Assembly: GCF_000422985.1 (NCBI RefSeq)
Contig: NZ_AUHC01000001.1
Coordinates: 523,005 to 587,004 of the forward strand
DNA length: 64,000 nucleotides
Reading direction: 5' to 3'
Origin: Erythrobacter cryptus DSM 12079
GTDB taxonomy: Bacteria; Pseudomonadota; Alphaproteobacteria; Sphingomonadales; Sphingomonadaceae
Position numbers and translations under genes: made by a program. Each line of letters starts with the position of its first letter. The stretch's first letter is position 1. The notes beneath the pieces are model-generated. The model saw only the letters and a list, made by a program, of their open reading frames with translations, did not search any database and had not been told where the DNA came from. Below are positions 50,379 to 58,244 of the stretch, piece after piece.

Positions 50379-50668
50379 GCGCTTCCGCCCGCCGGTCGGG
50401 TGGGCAGCTTGGCGATCTTGTTCATCGGCTCTTGCGCCGCGCGCGCCGCCTTCATCGCCGCCTCTTCCTCCAGCATGGCATCATGCTCGGCGAACAGGCG
50501 TTCGATCTCGGCGCGCTTTTCGAGCAGCATGTAGGCAATCCCCGGCGCCAGGCTCTCGCCCTCGCCGATCTGCCCCAACAGGCCGGCAAGATCGCTGACC
50601 GTCGCCTCGCGCGCGGTCTTGAAGAAATGCCCCTTGCGGTCGAAAAAACCGGTTCCGGTGTGTGCCAT
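50375..50668 (-). CDS. Small cytosolic protein of unknown function
   Basis: This 97-residue protein (MAHTGTGFFDRKGHFFKTA) has no signal peptide or membrane segment. It is rich in glutamate and alanine with a likely coiled-coil region near 48-78 (LLEKRAEIERLFAEHDAML). An alternative start lies two codons upstream. No family is recognised, but codon use and the helical pattern look genuine. It faces a low-GC intergenic patch holding its promoter. Confidence 0.7.
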   Translation of the reverse strand: MAHTGTGFFDRKGHFFKTAREATVSDLAGLLGQIGEGESLAPGIAYMLLEKRAEIERLFAEHDAMLEEEAAMKAARAAQEPMNKIAKLPTRPAGGSA

Positions 50669-50760
50669 GATCAAATCCCCTGCGCAGATTCAATCAGCGA
50701 GCGCAGACCATACTGCGACTCGGCACTGTAAATGTCTCATGAGAGGAGCAAGTTAGCCAA

Positions 50761-50874
50761 ATGCCACCCGCTTCTCCCGCGAAGGATATCAACCGATTGG
50801 CGCAATTTTACAACGCCGCGGCAAGATTGTTTCAGAAAAGAGGCGCGATCTTGCCACCTGAAGCAAGCGATTGA
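50761..50874 (+). CDS. Possible 37-residue protein in a low-GC gap
   Basis: An ATG at 50761, about 14 bases after AGAGGAG, opens a 37-codon frame ending with TGA. The product (beginning MPPASPAKDINRLAQFYN) would be a short amphipathic helix, with no family recognised. The surrounding 50680-50870 is distinctly AT-richer than its neighbours, so the frame could equally be chance in a regulatory or acquired patch. Confidence 0.3.
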   Translation: MPPASPAKDINRLAQFYNAAARLFQKRGAILPPEASD

Positions 50875-50941
50875 CATGGCGGGCGCACGCCGCCCGCACC
50901 CTGTCAAGCGGCGCGGGCAGCACGGCGAGCCGCGCGCGGCG

Positions 50942-52996
50942 CTATTCCAGCTCGAGGATCACCGCATCGACCGCCAGGCTCTCGCCCTCGGCGGCGTTGA
51001 TCTTCGCGATTCTACCTTCCTTTTCGGCGCGCAGGATGTTCTCCATCTTCATCGCCTCGACCGTGGCGAGCGGCTGGCCGGGCTGGACGTGATCGCCCTC
51101 GGCCACGTGCAGCTTCACCAGCATCCCCGGCATCGGGCAGATCAGCAGGCGCGACAGATCGGGCGGGGCCTTTTCCAGCATCAGCGATTCGTGCCGGGCC
51201 AGACGCAGCGGCAGAACCAGCGACGTGTGCGCTGCCCCGCGGGTTGTCACCTTCCACTGGTTGCCGGTTCGCTCGACGATCAGGCCGAGCCGGTGCTCCG
51301 GCCCGTTGCCAACGCGGCCGACGGCCCCGGCCTGCACCATGCCGGGCAGCCAGTTGCAGGTGCCTTCGACCCGCACACCGTCAACCATCGCGTGGCCATC
51401 ACCCAGCGTGACCTCGAAGCGTTCGTCACCCAGTTTGACCAACCATTCGGCGGTGACCGGCAGCGGTCCGTCAAGCTGGCCGGAAATCCGGCGCGCACGC
51501 GCCTGCAGGGTGAACTCGTTGCCCGCACACACCGCCGCCAGAATACGCTTCATGTCGTCGCTGGTGGCTGCGCCGTGAAAGCCTTCGGGATATTCCTCGG
51601 CGATGAAACCGGTGGTCAGTTCGCCCGAGCGGAAGCGCGGGTGCTGCATGATCGCGCTGAGGAAATCGACATTGTGGCCCAATCCCTTGATGCGGAAATT
51701 GTCGAGCGCCTCGATCTGCAAGTCCGCCGCCTCGTCGCGGGTCGGGGCCCAGGTGATCAGCTTGGCGATCATCGGATCGTAGAAGCGCGAAACCTCGCCG
51801 CCCTCATAGACGCCGTCATCAACGCGCACCCCGCCCGGCCCGCGCGCCACCCCGCGCCGCGGCTTGCCGGCAACCTCGGAATCCGCGCTCCAGCCCGGCA
51901 CCGGCGGGACATAGTGCACCAGCCGGCCCGTGCTCGGCAGGAAGCCGCGATAGGGATCCTCGGCATAGACGCGGTTCTCGATCGCCCAGCCATCGATGGT
52001 GATGTCCTCCTGGGTGAAGGCGAGCTTCTCGCCCGCCGCCACGCGGATCATCTGTTCCACAAGGTCGATGCCGGTGATCGCTTCGGTGACGGGGTGCTCC
52101 ACCTGAAGCCGGGTGTTCATCTCGAGGAAGTAGAAGCTCTCGCCCGTGGGATCGGCGCCCGAGACGATGAGTTCGACCGTGCCGGCGCTGTAATAGTCCA
52201 CGGCGCGCGCCAGGGCGACGCATTGCTCGCCCATGGCCTTGCGCATCTTCGGGGTGACGAAGGGCGACGGGGCTTCCTCCACCACCTTCTGGTGGCGGCG
52301 CTGGATCGAGCATTCGCGCTCGTTGAGATAGACGATGTTGCCGTGCTGGTCGCCGAGGATCTGGATCTCGATGTGGCGCGGGTTCTCGATGAACTTCTCG
52401 ATGAACACCCGGTCATCGCCAAAGGAGTTGAGGCCCTCGCGCCGGACGCTGTCGAAGCCCTCGCGCACCTCGGCCTCGCTGAAGGCCAGGCGCATCCCCT
52501 TGCCCCCGCCCCCGGCGCTTGCCTTCATCATCACCGGATAGCCGATCTCGCTGGCGATGCGCACGGCGTGCTCGGTATCGGCGATCTCGCCGACAAAGCC
52601 GGGGACGACATTGACCCCCGCCTGCTTGGCGAGCTTCTTCGACTCGATCTTGTCGCCCATCGCCGCGATCGCGCCCACCGGCGGGCCGATGAAGGTGATG
52701 TTCTCGGCCGCGAGCGCCTCGGCAAAGGCGGTGCGCTCGGACAGGAAGCCATAGCCCGGGTGCACCGCCTCGGCCCCGGACTGTCTGGCTGCGGCGATGA
52801 TCTTGTCGATCACCAGATAGCTTTCGGCCGCCGGCGAAGGGCCGATATGCACCGCTTCATCTGCCATCTTGACGAAAGGCGCACGGGCATCGGCATCGGA
52901 ATAGACCGCCACGGTCTTGATGCCCATGGCCCTTGCGGTGGTGATGACCCGGCAGGCGATCTCGCCGCGATTGGCGATGAGGATCTTGGAGAACAA
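50942..52996 (-). CDS. pccA: Propionyl-/acetyl-CoA carboxylase biotin-dependent subunit alpha
   Basis: PccA carries the biotin carboxylase and biotin carrier of propionyl-CoA carboxylase, which makes methylmalonyl-CoA. The 684-residue protein has the biotin carboxylase N-terminus (FSKILIANRGEIACRV), ATP-grasp motifs (KASAGGGGKGMRLAFSE and EMNTRLQVEHPVTEAITG) and a C-terminal biotin site EAMKMEN, with Lys650 to be biotinylated. It begins with a TTG start (52994-52996) after GAGAGAGG. pccB lies about 9 kb away on the same strand, with epimerase, mutase and bioB genes between. Confidence 0.94.
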   Translation of the reverse strand: MFSKILIANRGEIACRVITTARAMGIKTVAVYSDADARAPFVKMADEAVHIGPSPAAESYLVIDKIIAAARQSGAEAVHPGYGFLSERTAFAEALAAENITFIGPPVGAIAAMGDKIESKKLAKQAGVNVVPGFVGEIADTEHAVRIASEIGYPVMMKASAGGGGKGMRLAFSEAEVREGFDSVRREGLNSFGDDRVFIEKFIENPRHIEIQILGDQHGNIVYLNERECSIQRRHQKVVEEAPSPFVTPKMRKAMGEQCVALARAVDYYSAGTVELIVSGADPTGESFYFLEMNTRLQVEHPVTEAITGIDLVEQMIRVAAGEKLAFTQEDITIDGWAIENRVYAEDPYRGFLPSTGRLVHYVPPVPGWSADSEVAGKPRRGVARGPGGVRVDDGVYEGGEVSRFYDPMIAKLITWAPTRDEAADLQIEALDNFRIKGLGHNVDFLSAIMQHPRFRSGELTTGFIAEEYPEGFHGAATSDDMKRILAAVCAGNEFTLQARARRISGQLDGPLPVTAEWLVKLGDERFEVTLGDGHAMVDGVRVEGTCNWLPGMVQAGAVGRVGNGPEHRLGLIVERTGNQWKVTTRGAAHTSLVLPLRLARHESLMLEKAPPDLSRLLICPMPGMLVKLHVAEGDHVQPGQPLATVEAMKMENILRAEKEGRIAKINAAEGESLAVDAVILELE

Positions 52997-53085
52997 GCGC
53001 GTGACCTCTCTCTCACAGGTAGGCGTGTTGTCGCCGCGGCTATGCCGGGGGATTGGCCCAGAGGCAAGCTAGCGGATTTGCGGCT

Positions 53086-53389
53086 TCATTCGGGGCTTGC
53101 GGCCAGCTCCTTGAGCTGCTGGGTGCGCTGTTCGGTAAGCGCGCGCTTGCAGAAGGACACCAGCATCGGCTCCATGCTGCCGCCGCGGGCGGTGTAGCCA
53201 TCGATGCGGCAATGGGCATCGCGAAAGGCGAGCCAGGCGCGCTGGGCCTCGCGCAGGCTTTCAAACCAGCCGGGGCGGGAGTCGCCTGCGTCACGATAGG
53301 GGGCATAGGCTTCATCGCGCGCCTTCATCACCGCGACGGTGATCTGCCACTGCGCGTTGAGCTTGCGGTCGGCGATCACGAAGTCGCGC
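53086..53389 (-). pseudogene. LprI/DUF1311-type gene, 3' fragment (interrupted by IS3 element)
   Basis: This fragment encodes the C-terminal part of a lysozyme-inhibitor LprI-like (DUF1311) periplasmic protein: FVIADRKLNAQWQ followed by REAQRAWLAFRDAHC and a final cysteine-containing helix. It has no signal peptide of its own. The missing N-terminus is found across the IS3 element at 54689-54804. Removing the IS and one copy of the CGC target duplication rejoins the two parts in one frame. The intact gene would be coupled to the DUF3445 gene upstream. Confidence 0.87.
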
Positions 53390-53455
53390 TGAGGTGGTGC
53401 CGGTTTTCTGGACAGGATGCTAAGCTAATCCCGACCTGATGGAATTGGTGCGGGA

Positions 53456-53740
53456 ATGAAGACGACGAGGAAGCGCTACAGCGCGGATTTTAAGGCGAAG
53501 GTGGCACTGGAGGCGATCCGTGGCGACCTGACGCTGGCGGAGCTGGCAGCCAAGCATGGCGTTCACCACACGATGATCGCATCATGGAAACGTCAGGCCA
53601 TCGACGGGATGGCGGGCACGTTCTCCGGTGCTGGCGATGCGGTCAGAGCGGCCAGCGAGAGCGAGGTGGAAAGGTTGCACGCCAAGATCGGGCAACTGGT
53701 GGTGGAGCGGGATTTTTTAGCGAAAGCCTTCGGTCGATGA
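53456..53740 (+). CDS. IS3-family transposase OrfA
   Basis: The 94-residue protein begins MKTTRKRYSADFKAKVALEA and carries a helix-turn-helix of the IS3/IS911 OrfA type (LTLAELAAKHGVHHTMIASW) that binds the terminal repeats. The C-terminal leucine-rich helix (VERLHAKIGQLVVERDF) mediates multimerisation. Near its end TTTTTTA (53713-53719), in the frame T TTT TTA, is a classic -1 slippery heptamer. Ribosomes slipping there would make the OrfAB fusion transposase with the overlapping orfB frame. Confidence 0.93.
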   Translation: MKTTRKRYSADFKAKVALEAIRGDLTLAELAAKHGVHHTMIASWKRQAIDGMAGTFSGAGDAVRAASESEVERLHAKIGQLVVERDFLAKAFGR

Positions 53741-54627
53741 GCGTGGACCGGAGGCGGGCGATGGTCGAACCTGCTCACCGTCGCCTGTCGATCTCGGCGC
53801 AGTGCCGCTTGCTCTCGATCAGCCGTTCATCGTTTTACTACACGCCAGTGCCGGAGACGGACGAGACGCTGGCGCTGATGACGGTGATCGACGCGACGTT
53901 CCTGGACTGCCCGTGGTATGGCAGTCGCCAGATGTCGCGGCACCTGCGTCGTGCAGGCCATGAGGTTGGCCGCCGTCGGGCGCGGCGGCTCATGGCGAAG
54001 ATGGGCCTGACACCGATCTACCAGCGGCCGCGCACCAGCGATCCGCACCCGCAGCACCGGGTTTATCCGTATCTGCTGCGCAAGCTGACGGTCGAGCGAC
54101 CCAATCACGTCTGGTGTGCCGATGTGACATACATCCCCATGCGGCGCGGCTTCCTCTATCTGGTGGCGATCATGGACTGGGCGACCCGCAAGGTGCTCGC
54201 CTGGCGGCTGTCCACCACCATGGACGCCGGCTTCTGCGTCGCGGCGCTGGAGGAGGCGCTGGCCCGATACGGCAAGCCCGAGATCTTCAACACCGACCAG
54301 GGCAGCCAGTTCACTTCGCAGGCCTTCACCACGGTGCTGCGCGAGGCCGAGGTCCGCATCAGCATGGACGGCCGGGGTCGGTGGATGGACAACGTCTTCA
54401 TCGAGCGGCTCTGGCGATCCCTGAAATACGAGTGCGTCTACCTCCATGCCTTCGAGACCGGCTCTGAGTTACGGGCTGGTCTTGGCCGGTGGATCACCTA
54501 TTACAACACCCAACGTCCGCACTCAGGCTTGGCCGGGAGAACCCCGGCAGAGGCCTATAGGCGGATCGGGCAATCAGATCATGGGGGGCATGCCCCCCAT
54601 GATCTGATGACCAAAATGGCGGCATGA
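53737..54627 (+). CDS. IS3-family transposase OrfB (integrase core)
   Basis: OrfB is in the -1 frame relative to orfA and overlaps its stop as ATGA. An in-frame extension upstream is the route for the frameshift product. From its own ATG it gives 296 residues with an HTH_21 region and the DDE core: first Asp in VWCADVTYIP, second in NTDQGSQFTS, Glu in DNVFIERLWRSLKYE, followed by the IS3-type YNTQRPHSGLAGRTPAEAY tail. A perfect 36-bp palindrome (54573-54608) lies within its last codons. The gene appears intact and functional. Confidence 0.93.
   Translation: MSVDRRRAMVEPAHRRLSISAQCRLLSISRSSFYYTPVPETDETLALMTVIDATFLDCPWYGSRQMSRHLRRAGHEVGRRRARRLMAKMGLTPIYQRPRTSDPHPQHRVYPYLLRKLTVERPNHVWCADVTYIPMRRGFLYLVAIMDWATRKVLAWRLSTTMDAGFCVAALEEALARYGKPEIFNTDQGSQFTSQAFTTVLREAEVRISMDGRGRWMDNVFIERLWRSLKYECVYLHAFETGSELRAGLGRWITYYNTQRPHSGLAGRTPAEAYRRIGQSDHGGHAPHDLMTKMAA
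54573..54608. repeat. Perfect 36-bp palindrome inside the transposase gene
   Basis: ATCAGATCATGGGGGGCA (54573-54590) is followed at once by its exact reverse complement (54591-54608), giving 18-bp arms with no spacer. It is inside the last 20 codons of orfB, where it encodes a His/Gly/Pro-containing tail. Confidence 0.9.
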
Positions 54628-54688
54628 ACAACAACCGGGATTAGCTTAACTCAGCCGCCAAACTGTCCAAGAAGGCGGGACCACTTCA

Positions 54689-54804
54689 CGCTGCGCGCAT
54701 TGGTTCATCAGCTGCTGCACGCCCATCTCGGCGGCCTTCTCGTCGCATTCAGGCAGGGGTTCGGCGGCCTGCAGCAGCAGCGGGAAGACGAGCGCGGGCA
54801 TCAT
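54689..54804 (-). pseudogene. LprI/DUF1311-type gene, 5' fragment (interrupted by IS3 element)
   Basis: On the minus strand this begins MMPALVFPLLLQAAEPLPEC, a short signal peptide, and continues to NQCAQR at the IS boundary. Reading on into the IS, it ends after 13 foreign residues. Across the 3-bp target duplication, NQCAQR joins to DFVIADRKL of the fragment at 53086-53389 in one frame, giving a complete DUF1311 protein of about 137 residues. Its ATG (54804) overlaps the stop of the DUF3445 gene as ATGA. Confidence 0.87.
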
Positions 54805-55592
54805 GCGGCGATCCTTTCGGCATATGCGATGAGGCTTTGCGCATAGGCGGGTGCGCCGCGGCGCGCGTCCTCGCCGCCGAGGAGGGTTTCGACCGCTCCG
54901 GCCAGCCTTGCGACATTGGCGGGGGAAAGCCGCCCCAGCGGTTCGACATAAATGCCGATGGTAAAGAGGATCGCGCCGGTCTCGGGCAGGCGGCGCAGGG
55001 TCTGGCGTTCGGAGCGCACGAACAGGGTCTCGCCCGCGTTGTCGCGCGTGACATGGGCAAAGGCTTGCGCTGCCGGGCCCTCGGCGAGCCAGCGGCGCTG
55101 GCCGGTGGGGGCGATGAACCAGTTGCAGCGCCCGTAGATGGCGCCGGGGCGCAGGGTTTCCATGAAGCGGTCGACCCCGGTGGCGAGCTGCTCCTCGTAA
55201 CCTGCGATGGGCGCATGGAGTGCGCGCAGGGGCAGGCCGATCTTTTGCGCAGGCTGCCAGTCGGAGGGCCATGCGACCGCCGCGCCGATCAGCCGATAGA
55301 CATCCTCGCCCGCGCGTTTCGTCAGCAGGCAGAGGTCTTCGTGAACGGCAAGCGCCGCTTCGGGCAGGCCCCCTGTGACCCCGAGCATCGCTGCCAGCTC
55401 GCGGCCCGGTGCCTCGACCTCGGCGGTCAATTGCACGCCTTGCGGCCACTCGGCAAACCCCGCCGCCCGCGCCGCCAAATCGGGCGCGCTCTGGAGCCAT
55501 TCGCGCTCCTCCAGCTTGACCAGTCCCATCCTGAGCTGCCCGCCCCCGCGCGCCTTGGGGAGCAGGGTGTCGACCGAAAAGCCGAGGCTCAT
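54801..55592 (-). CDS. DUF3445 / haem-dependent oxidative N-demethylase family protein
   Basis: This 263-residue protein matches the DUF3445 family, related to haem-dependent oxidative N-demethylase. Its recognisable core is KRAGEDVYRLIGAAVAWPSDW, MGLVKLEEREW, PIAGYEEQLATGVDRFM and CNWFIAP. Members act on dimethylamine or related N-methyl compounds; haem is thought to be bound by a histidine. The rest of a demethylase pathway is not nearby. It is followed by the IS3-disrupted LprI-like gene with an ATGA overlap, so these two formed an operon before insertion. Confidence 0.8.
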   Translation of the reverse strand: MSLGFSVDTLLPKARGGGQLRMGLVKLEEREWLQSAPDLAARAAGFAEWPQGVQLTAEVEAPGRELAAMLGVTGGLPEAALAVHEDLCLLTKRAGEDVYRLIGAAVAWPSDWQPAQKIGLPLRALHAPIAGYEEQLATGVDRFMETLRPGAIYGRCNWFIAPTGQRRWLAEGPAAQAFAHVTRDNAGETLFVRSERQTLRRLPETGAILFTIGIYVEPLGRLSPANVARLAGAVETLLGGEDARRGAPAYAQSLIAYAERIAA

Positions 55593-55605
55593 CGGGGCCT
55601 AATTC

Positions 55606-55720
55606 GTTCGTGCTGAGCTTGTCGAAGCACTGTCCTTCTTCCTTTTAGGCGAGACACTGAAAGAAAAACAGCCGTAGGGCAACGCCCAGCTTCGCTTCCG
55701 ACAAGCTCAGGGCGAACGGA
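55606..55720. repeat. REP-like inverted doublet
   Basis: GTTCGTGCTGAGCTTGTCGA (from 55606) and, in inverted orientation ending at 55720, GTTCGCCCTGAGCTTGTCGG share the core TGAGCTTGTCG. They flank about 60 bp of AT-richer sequence in the 136-bp gap between two genes. The sequence type is common as dispersed intergenic repeats in sphingomonads. Confidence 0.7.
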
Positions 55721-55728
55721 GGGATGGG

Positions 55729-56580
55729 TCACTCCCCCCGCTTGTCGCAGCGCAAGGTGAAGCCGAATTCGTCGAGGTCATCGACACCCGTCGGCAACAA
55801 ATATTGCAGCGCTTCGGGCAGCAGACCGTGCAGCGCGGTGGCATGGCGAAGCTCGGTGCGGCGGTCGGAGAAGCAATAGGGCTGGCCCGCGGGCAGCGCC
55901 TCCAGCAGACGCATCATCCCGCTCTCGGTCGCCCCGCCCTCGTCGGCGAGGCTGAGGTATATCGGGGGGCGGGTGCCGGGGCCAAGCGGTTTGCGGCTCA
56001 GCACCTCGAAATCCCATTGCAGGCTGGGGCTGATCGCGGCGTAGCCGGTGAACGTCTGCGGCGCGCTCAGCCACGTCTCGACCACAAAATGCCCCGCCGC
56101 GCTCTCGCCGACGAGGAACGCGGTACCATCATGGCGATAGCGCGCCTCGATCATCGGCTTGACGGTCTGCGCGATCCACGCGCGAAAGGCCGCACTTTCG
56201 CCCGCGCTGGGCCAGCGCTTGCGTTCGGCCGCGTCTGTGGTGGCGGGCAGCAATTCGCGCTGGCGGTCGCGCGTTTCGATGCCGACGATGATCGCGTCCC
56301 GCGAGCGCCCCCACAGCGCCCCCCAGCGCATCAGGCCCGCGCCCATCAGCAGGTCCTGCTTTAGCGCCCCGTCAAGCAGATAGACCACCGGCCAGCGCCT
56401 GTCCGGCTCGGCGGCATAATCGGGCGGCAGGATGATGTTGACCTGCCGCTCCGCATCCAGCGCGTTGAGCATCACGGTCTCGCCGATAGTTAGCGGCTGG
56501 GGCTGCGGCGTGGCGGTCGGCTGGGCCAATGCCGGAACCACGGCTGCACAGACCAGAAGCGATGCGAGACACAGCCTCAC
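55729..56580 (-). CDS. Exported esterase of the esterase D/IroE-like family
   Basis: The 283-residue protein has a signal peptide (MRLCLASLLVCAAVVPALA) if started at the GTG at 56578-56580, which overlaps the stop of the small gene upstream as GTGA. The alpha/beta-hydrolase fold shows WPVVYLLDGA and the nucleophile elbow VGESAAGHF, with Ser in GxSxxG. Esterase-D type enzymes of this kind cleave siderophore or acyl esters. The substrate is unknown; it lies downstream of bioB in the operon but has no evident link to biotin. Confidence 0.82.
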   Translation of the reverse strand: MRLCLASLLVCAAVVPALAQPTATPQPQPLTIGETVMLNALDAERQVNIILPPDYAAEPDRRWPVVYLLDGALKQDLLMGAGLMRWGALWGRSRDAIIVGIETRDRQRELLPATTDAAERKRWPSAGESAAFRAWIAQTVKPMIEARYRHDGTAFLVGESAAGHFVVETWLSAPQTFTGYAAISPSLQWDFEVLSRKPLGPGTRPPIYLSLADEGGATESGMMRLLEALPAGQPYCFSDRRTELRHATALHGLLPEALQYLLPTGVDDLDEFGFTLRCDKRGE

Positions 56581-56780
56581 AGGTTGGCCCTTCGCCCGCG
56601 ATACCACGCCTTGAAGGCTGCGCCGTACCAGCCAATCAGCGCCGACAACACGAGCGCGCCAATCAGGCCCAGCAGCTTCGTCGAAAGCGGTTCATCAGAG
56701 AACCACAGGACCAGCCAAACCAGCCCGATGATCGTGGTGAGGATCTTCTGGAAATTGTTGAAGAGAAACCGGCCAAGCAT
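56577..56780 (-). CDS. Small membrane protein between bioB and the esterase gene
   Basis: This 67-residue protein has two hydrophobic segments (ILTTIIGLVWLVLWF and LLGLIGALVLSALIGWYGAAF) and a basic C-terminus (YRGRRANL). It overlaps bioB's stop at the ATG (TGATG) and the esterase start as GTGA, so it is translationally coupled on both sides. A GTG one codon earlier is an alternative start. No family recognised. Confidence 0.75.
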   Translation of the reverse strand: MLGRFLFNNFQKILTTIIGLVWLVLWFSDEPLSTKLLGLIGALVLSALIGWYGAAFKAWYRGRRANL

Positions 56781-57793
56781 CACTCAGCCCCCGCCACCGC
56801 CGCCTTGCACGCCCGCGCGGGCTCCTCGCCTTTCAGCGCGGTGAGACCCAGCTTCGCAAACAGTGCGCCGTCCTTGTCGTCGCCCGCATTGGGGGCGGTG
56901 AGCAGCTTGTCGCCGGTGAAGATGCTGTTCGCGCCGGCAAGGAAGCACAGCGCCTGTGTCGCCTCCGACATCGATTCGCGCCCGGCCGAGAGACGCACCA
57001 TCGAACGCGGCATGGTGATCCGCGCCACCGCCACGGTGCGGACGAACTCGATATCATCGATCCTGGCGAGCGGCGTATCGGCGAGCATGTCACCCAGCAC
57101 CGTGCCCTTGATCGGCACCAGCGCGTTGATCGGCACGCTTTCCGGGTGCTGCGGCAGGGTGGCGAGGGTGTGGATGAAGCCCACCCGGTCCGCGCGCGTC
57201 TCGCCCATGCCGACGATCCCGCCGCTGCACACATTGATCCCCGCCTTGCGGACGTGTTCGAGCGTATCCAGACGGCACTGGAAATCGCGCGTGGAGATCA
57301 CCCGCTCGTAATATTCGGGCGAGGTGTCGATATTGTGGTTGTAATAGTCGAGCCCGGCTTCGGCCAGCATCTCGGCCTGCTGCGGCGTGAGCATCCCCAG
57401 CGTCATGCAGGTTTCAAGCCCCATGGCGGAGACGCCCTTCACGATCTCCACGATCGCGGGCATGTCGCGGTCCTTGGGATTGCGCCAGGCCGCGCCCATG
57501 CAGAAGCGCTGGCTGCCGGCATCCTTGGCCTCGGCAGCCTTTTGCAGCACGGATTGCACATCCATCAGCTTGGTGGCCGCAACGCCGCTGTCGGCGTGGA
57601 CGGACTGCGAACAATAGCCGCAATCCTCGGGGCACCCGCCGGTCTTGATCGAGAGCAGGGTGCACAGCTGCACCTCGGTCGGCGGATGGAAGCGGCGGTG
57701 GACGCGCGCGGCCTCGAACACCAGTTCGGTGAAGGGCAGATCGAACAGCGCGGCGATCTCGTCGCGGGTCCAGTCGGTGCGGGGGTGGGTCAT
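56780..57793 (-). CDS. bioB: Biotin synthase
   Basis: BioB is the radical-SAM enzyme that inserts sulfur into dethiobiotin. The 337-residue protein has CxxxCxxC as CPEDCGYC (C54, C58, C61) binding the 4Fe-4S cluster, the [11 protein letters not shown] and [10 protein letters not shown] motifs, and the auxiliary-cluster arginine/cysteine pattern downstream. The ATG at 57793 overlaps the stop of the small membrane protein upstream (ATGA). Location in the propionyl-CoA carboxylase group fits supply of biotin cofactor; no other bio genes are in the window. Confidence 0.96.
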   Translation of the reverse strand: MTHPRTDWTRDEIAALFDLPFTELVFEAARVHRRFHPPTEVQLCTLLSIKTGGCPEDCGYCSQSVHADSGVAATKLMDVQSVLQKAAEAKDAGSQRFCMGAAWRNPKDRDMPAIVEIVKGVSAMGLETCMTLGMLTPQQAEMLAEAGLDYYNHNIDTSPEYYERVISTRDFQCRLDTLEHVRKAGINVCSGGIVGMGETRADRVGFIHTLATLPQHPESVPINALVPIKGTVLGDMLADTPLARIDDIEFVRTVAVARITMPRSMVRLSAGRESMSEATQALCFLAGANSIFTGDKLLTAPNAGDDKDGALFAKLGLTALKGEEPARACKAAVAGAE

Positions 57794-57993
57794 TGCTTCT
57801 TTTCTCTGAAAATGATGGTGATCGCCAAGGTTGTGGTCGCAATCAACGACAATAGGGCGCCCCCCAAAATCGGCCATTCTAGCGCTGGCTGATGGCGGGT
57901 TAGAGCGACACCGAACCAGATGGCCAGAATGTGAAGATAGATGATCGTCGGGATTGCGACCGCAATGAAAAGAAATCGAACACACAGCCTCAT
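57790..57993 (-). CDS. Small membrane protein upstream of bioB
   Basis: This 67-residue protein has two predicted membrane segments ([20 protein letters not shown] and [20 protein letters not shown]) and ends in a charged REKKQ tail. It overlaps the DUF2442 gene upstream and bioB downstream as ATGA on both sides, so it is clearly part of the transcription unit. No family is recognised. Its base composition is less GC-rich than its neighbours. Confidence 0.75.
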   Translation of the reverse strand: MRLCVRFLFIAVAIPTIIYLHILAIWFGVALTRHQPALEWPILGGALLSLIATTTLAITIIFREKKQ

Positions 57994-58244
57994 TGGGGCG
58001 CAGGTGCTCCTCGAAGCAGCCCTTCTGTGCTGAGGTCTTCATCGATCTCCGGCCAGTGGATGCCGTAGCCCGCCCCCGCCTTCTCCCAATGCGCACGTTG
58101 CTCGGGCGTTGCATGGAGCAGCCTCGGATACCAAGCGAGCGGCACGGCAATCGTCCGCCCGTCCATCAGATCGACGATCAGGCTGGCCTCATCGAAGCGC
58201 ACGTCGAGCACGCGCTCGTCGGTCACCTTAGCCGAAAAATTCAT
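57990..58244 (-). CDS. DUF2442 domain protein
   Basis: This 84-residue protein fits DUF2442: [37 protein letters not shown] is an all-beta module in which the protein reads out a DG[RT] segment, followed by [14 protein letters not shown]2442 genes are frequently paired with DUF4160, as here, and the pair is regarded as a possible toxin-antitoxin-like module. It overlaps the DUF4160 gene by 17 bp and the next gene as ATGA. Confidence 0.85.
   Translation of the reverse strand: MNFSAKVTDERVLDVRFDEASLIVDLMDGRTIAVPLAWYPRLLHATPEQRAHWEKAGAGYGIHWPEIDEDLSTEGLLRGAPAPQ

Larger units (their letters stand above)
53390..54688. mobile_element. Complete IS3-family insertion sequence (1299 bp)
   Basis: Terminal inverted repeats begin TGAGGTGGTGCCGG at 53390 and, on the other strand, TGAAGTGGTCCCGC ending at 54688. 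They match at 20 of the outer 26 positions. CGC lies directly outside both ends (53387-53389 and 54689-54691), a 3-bp target duplication as expected for IS3. Inside are orfA, a slippery heptamer, and orfB with an intact DDE domain. The element sits within an LprI-like gene and looks complete and recent. Confidence 0.92.

Noticed and set aside
50732..53197. Plus-strand ORF of 821 codons opposite pccA
   Set aside because: Shadow of PccA; it also runs through the intergenic low-GC patch.
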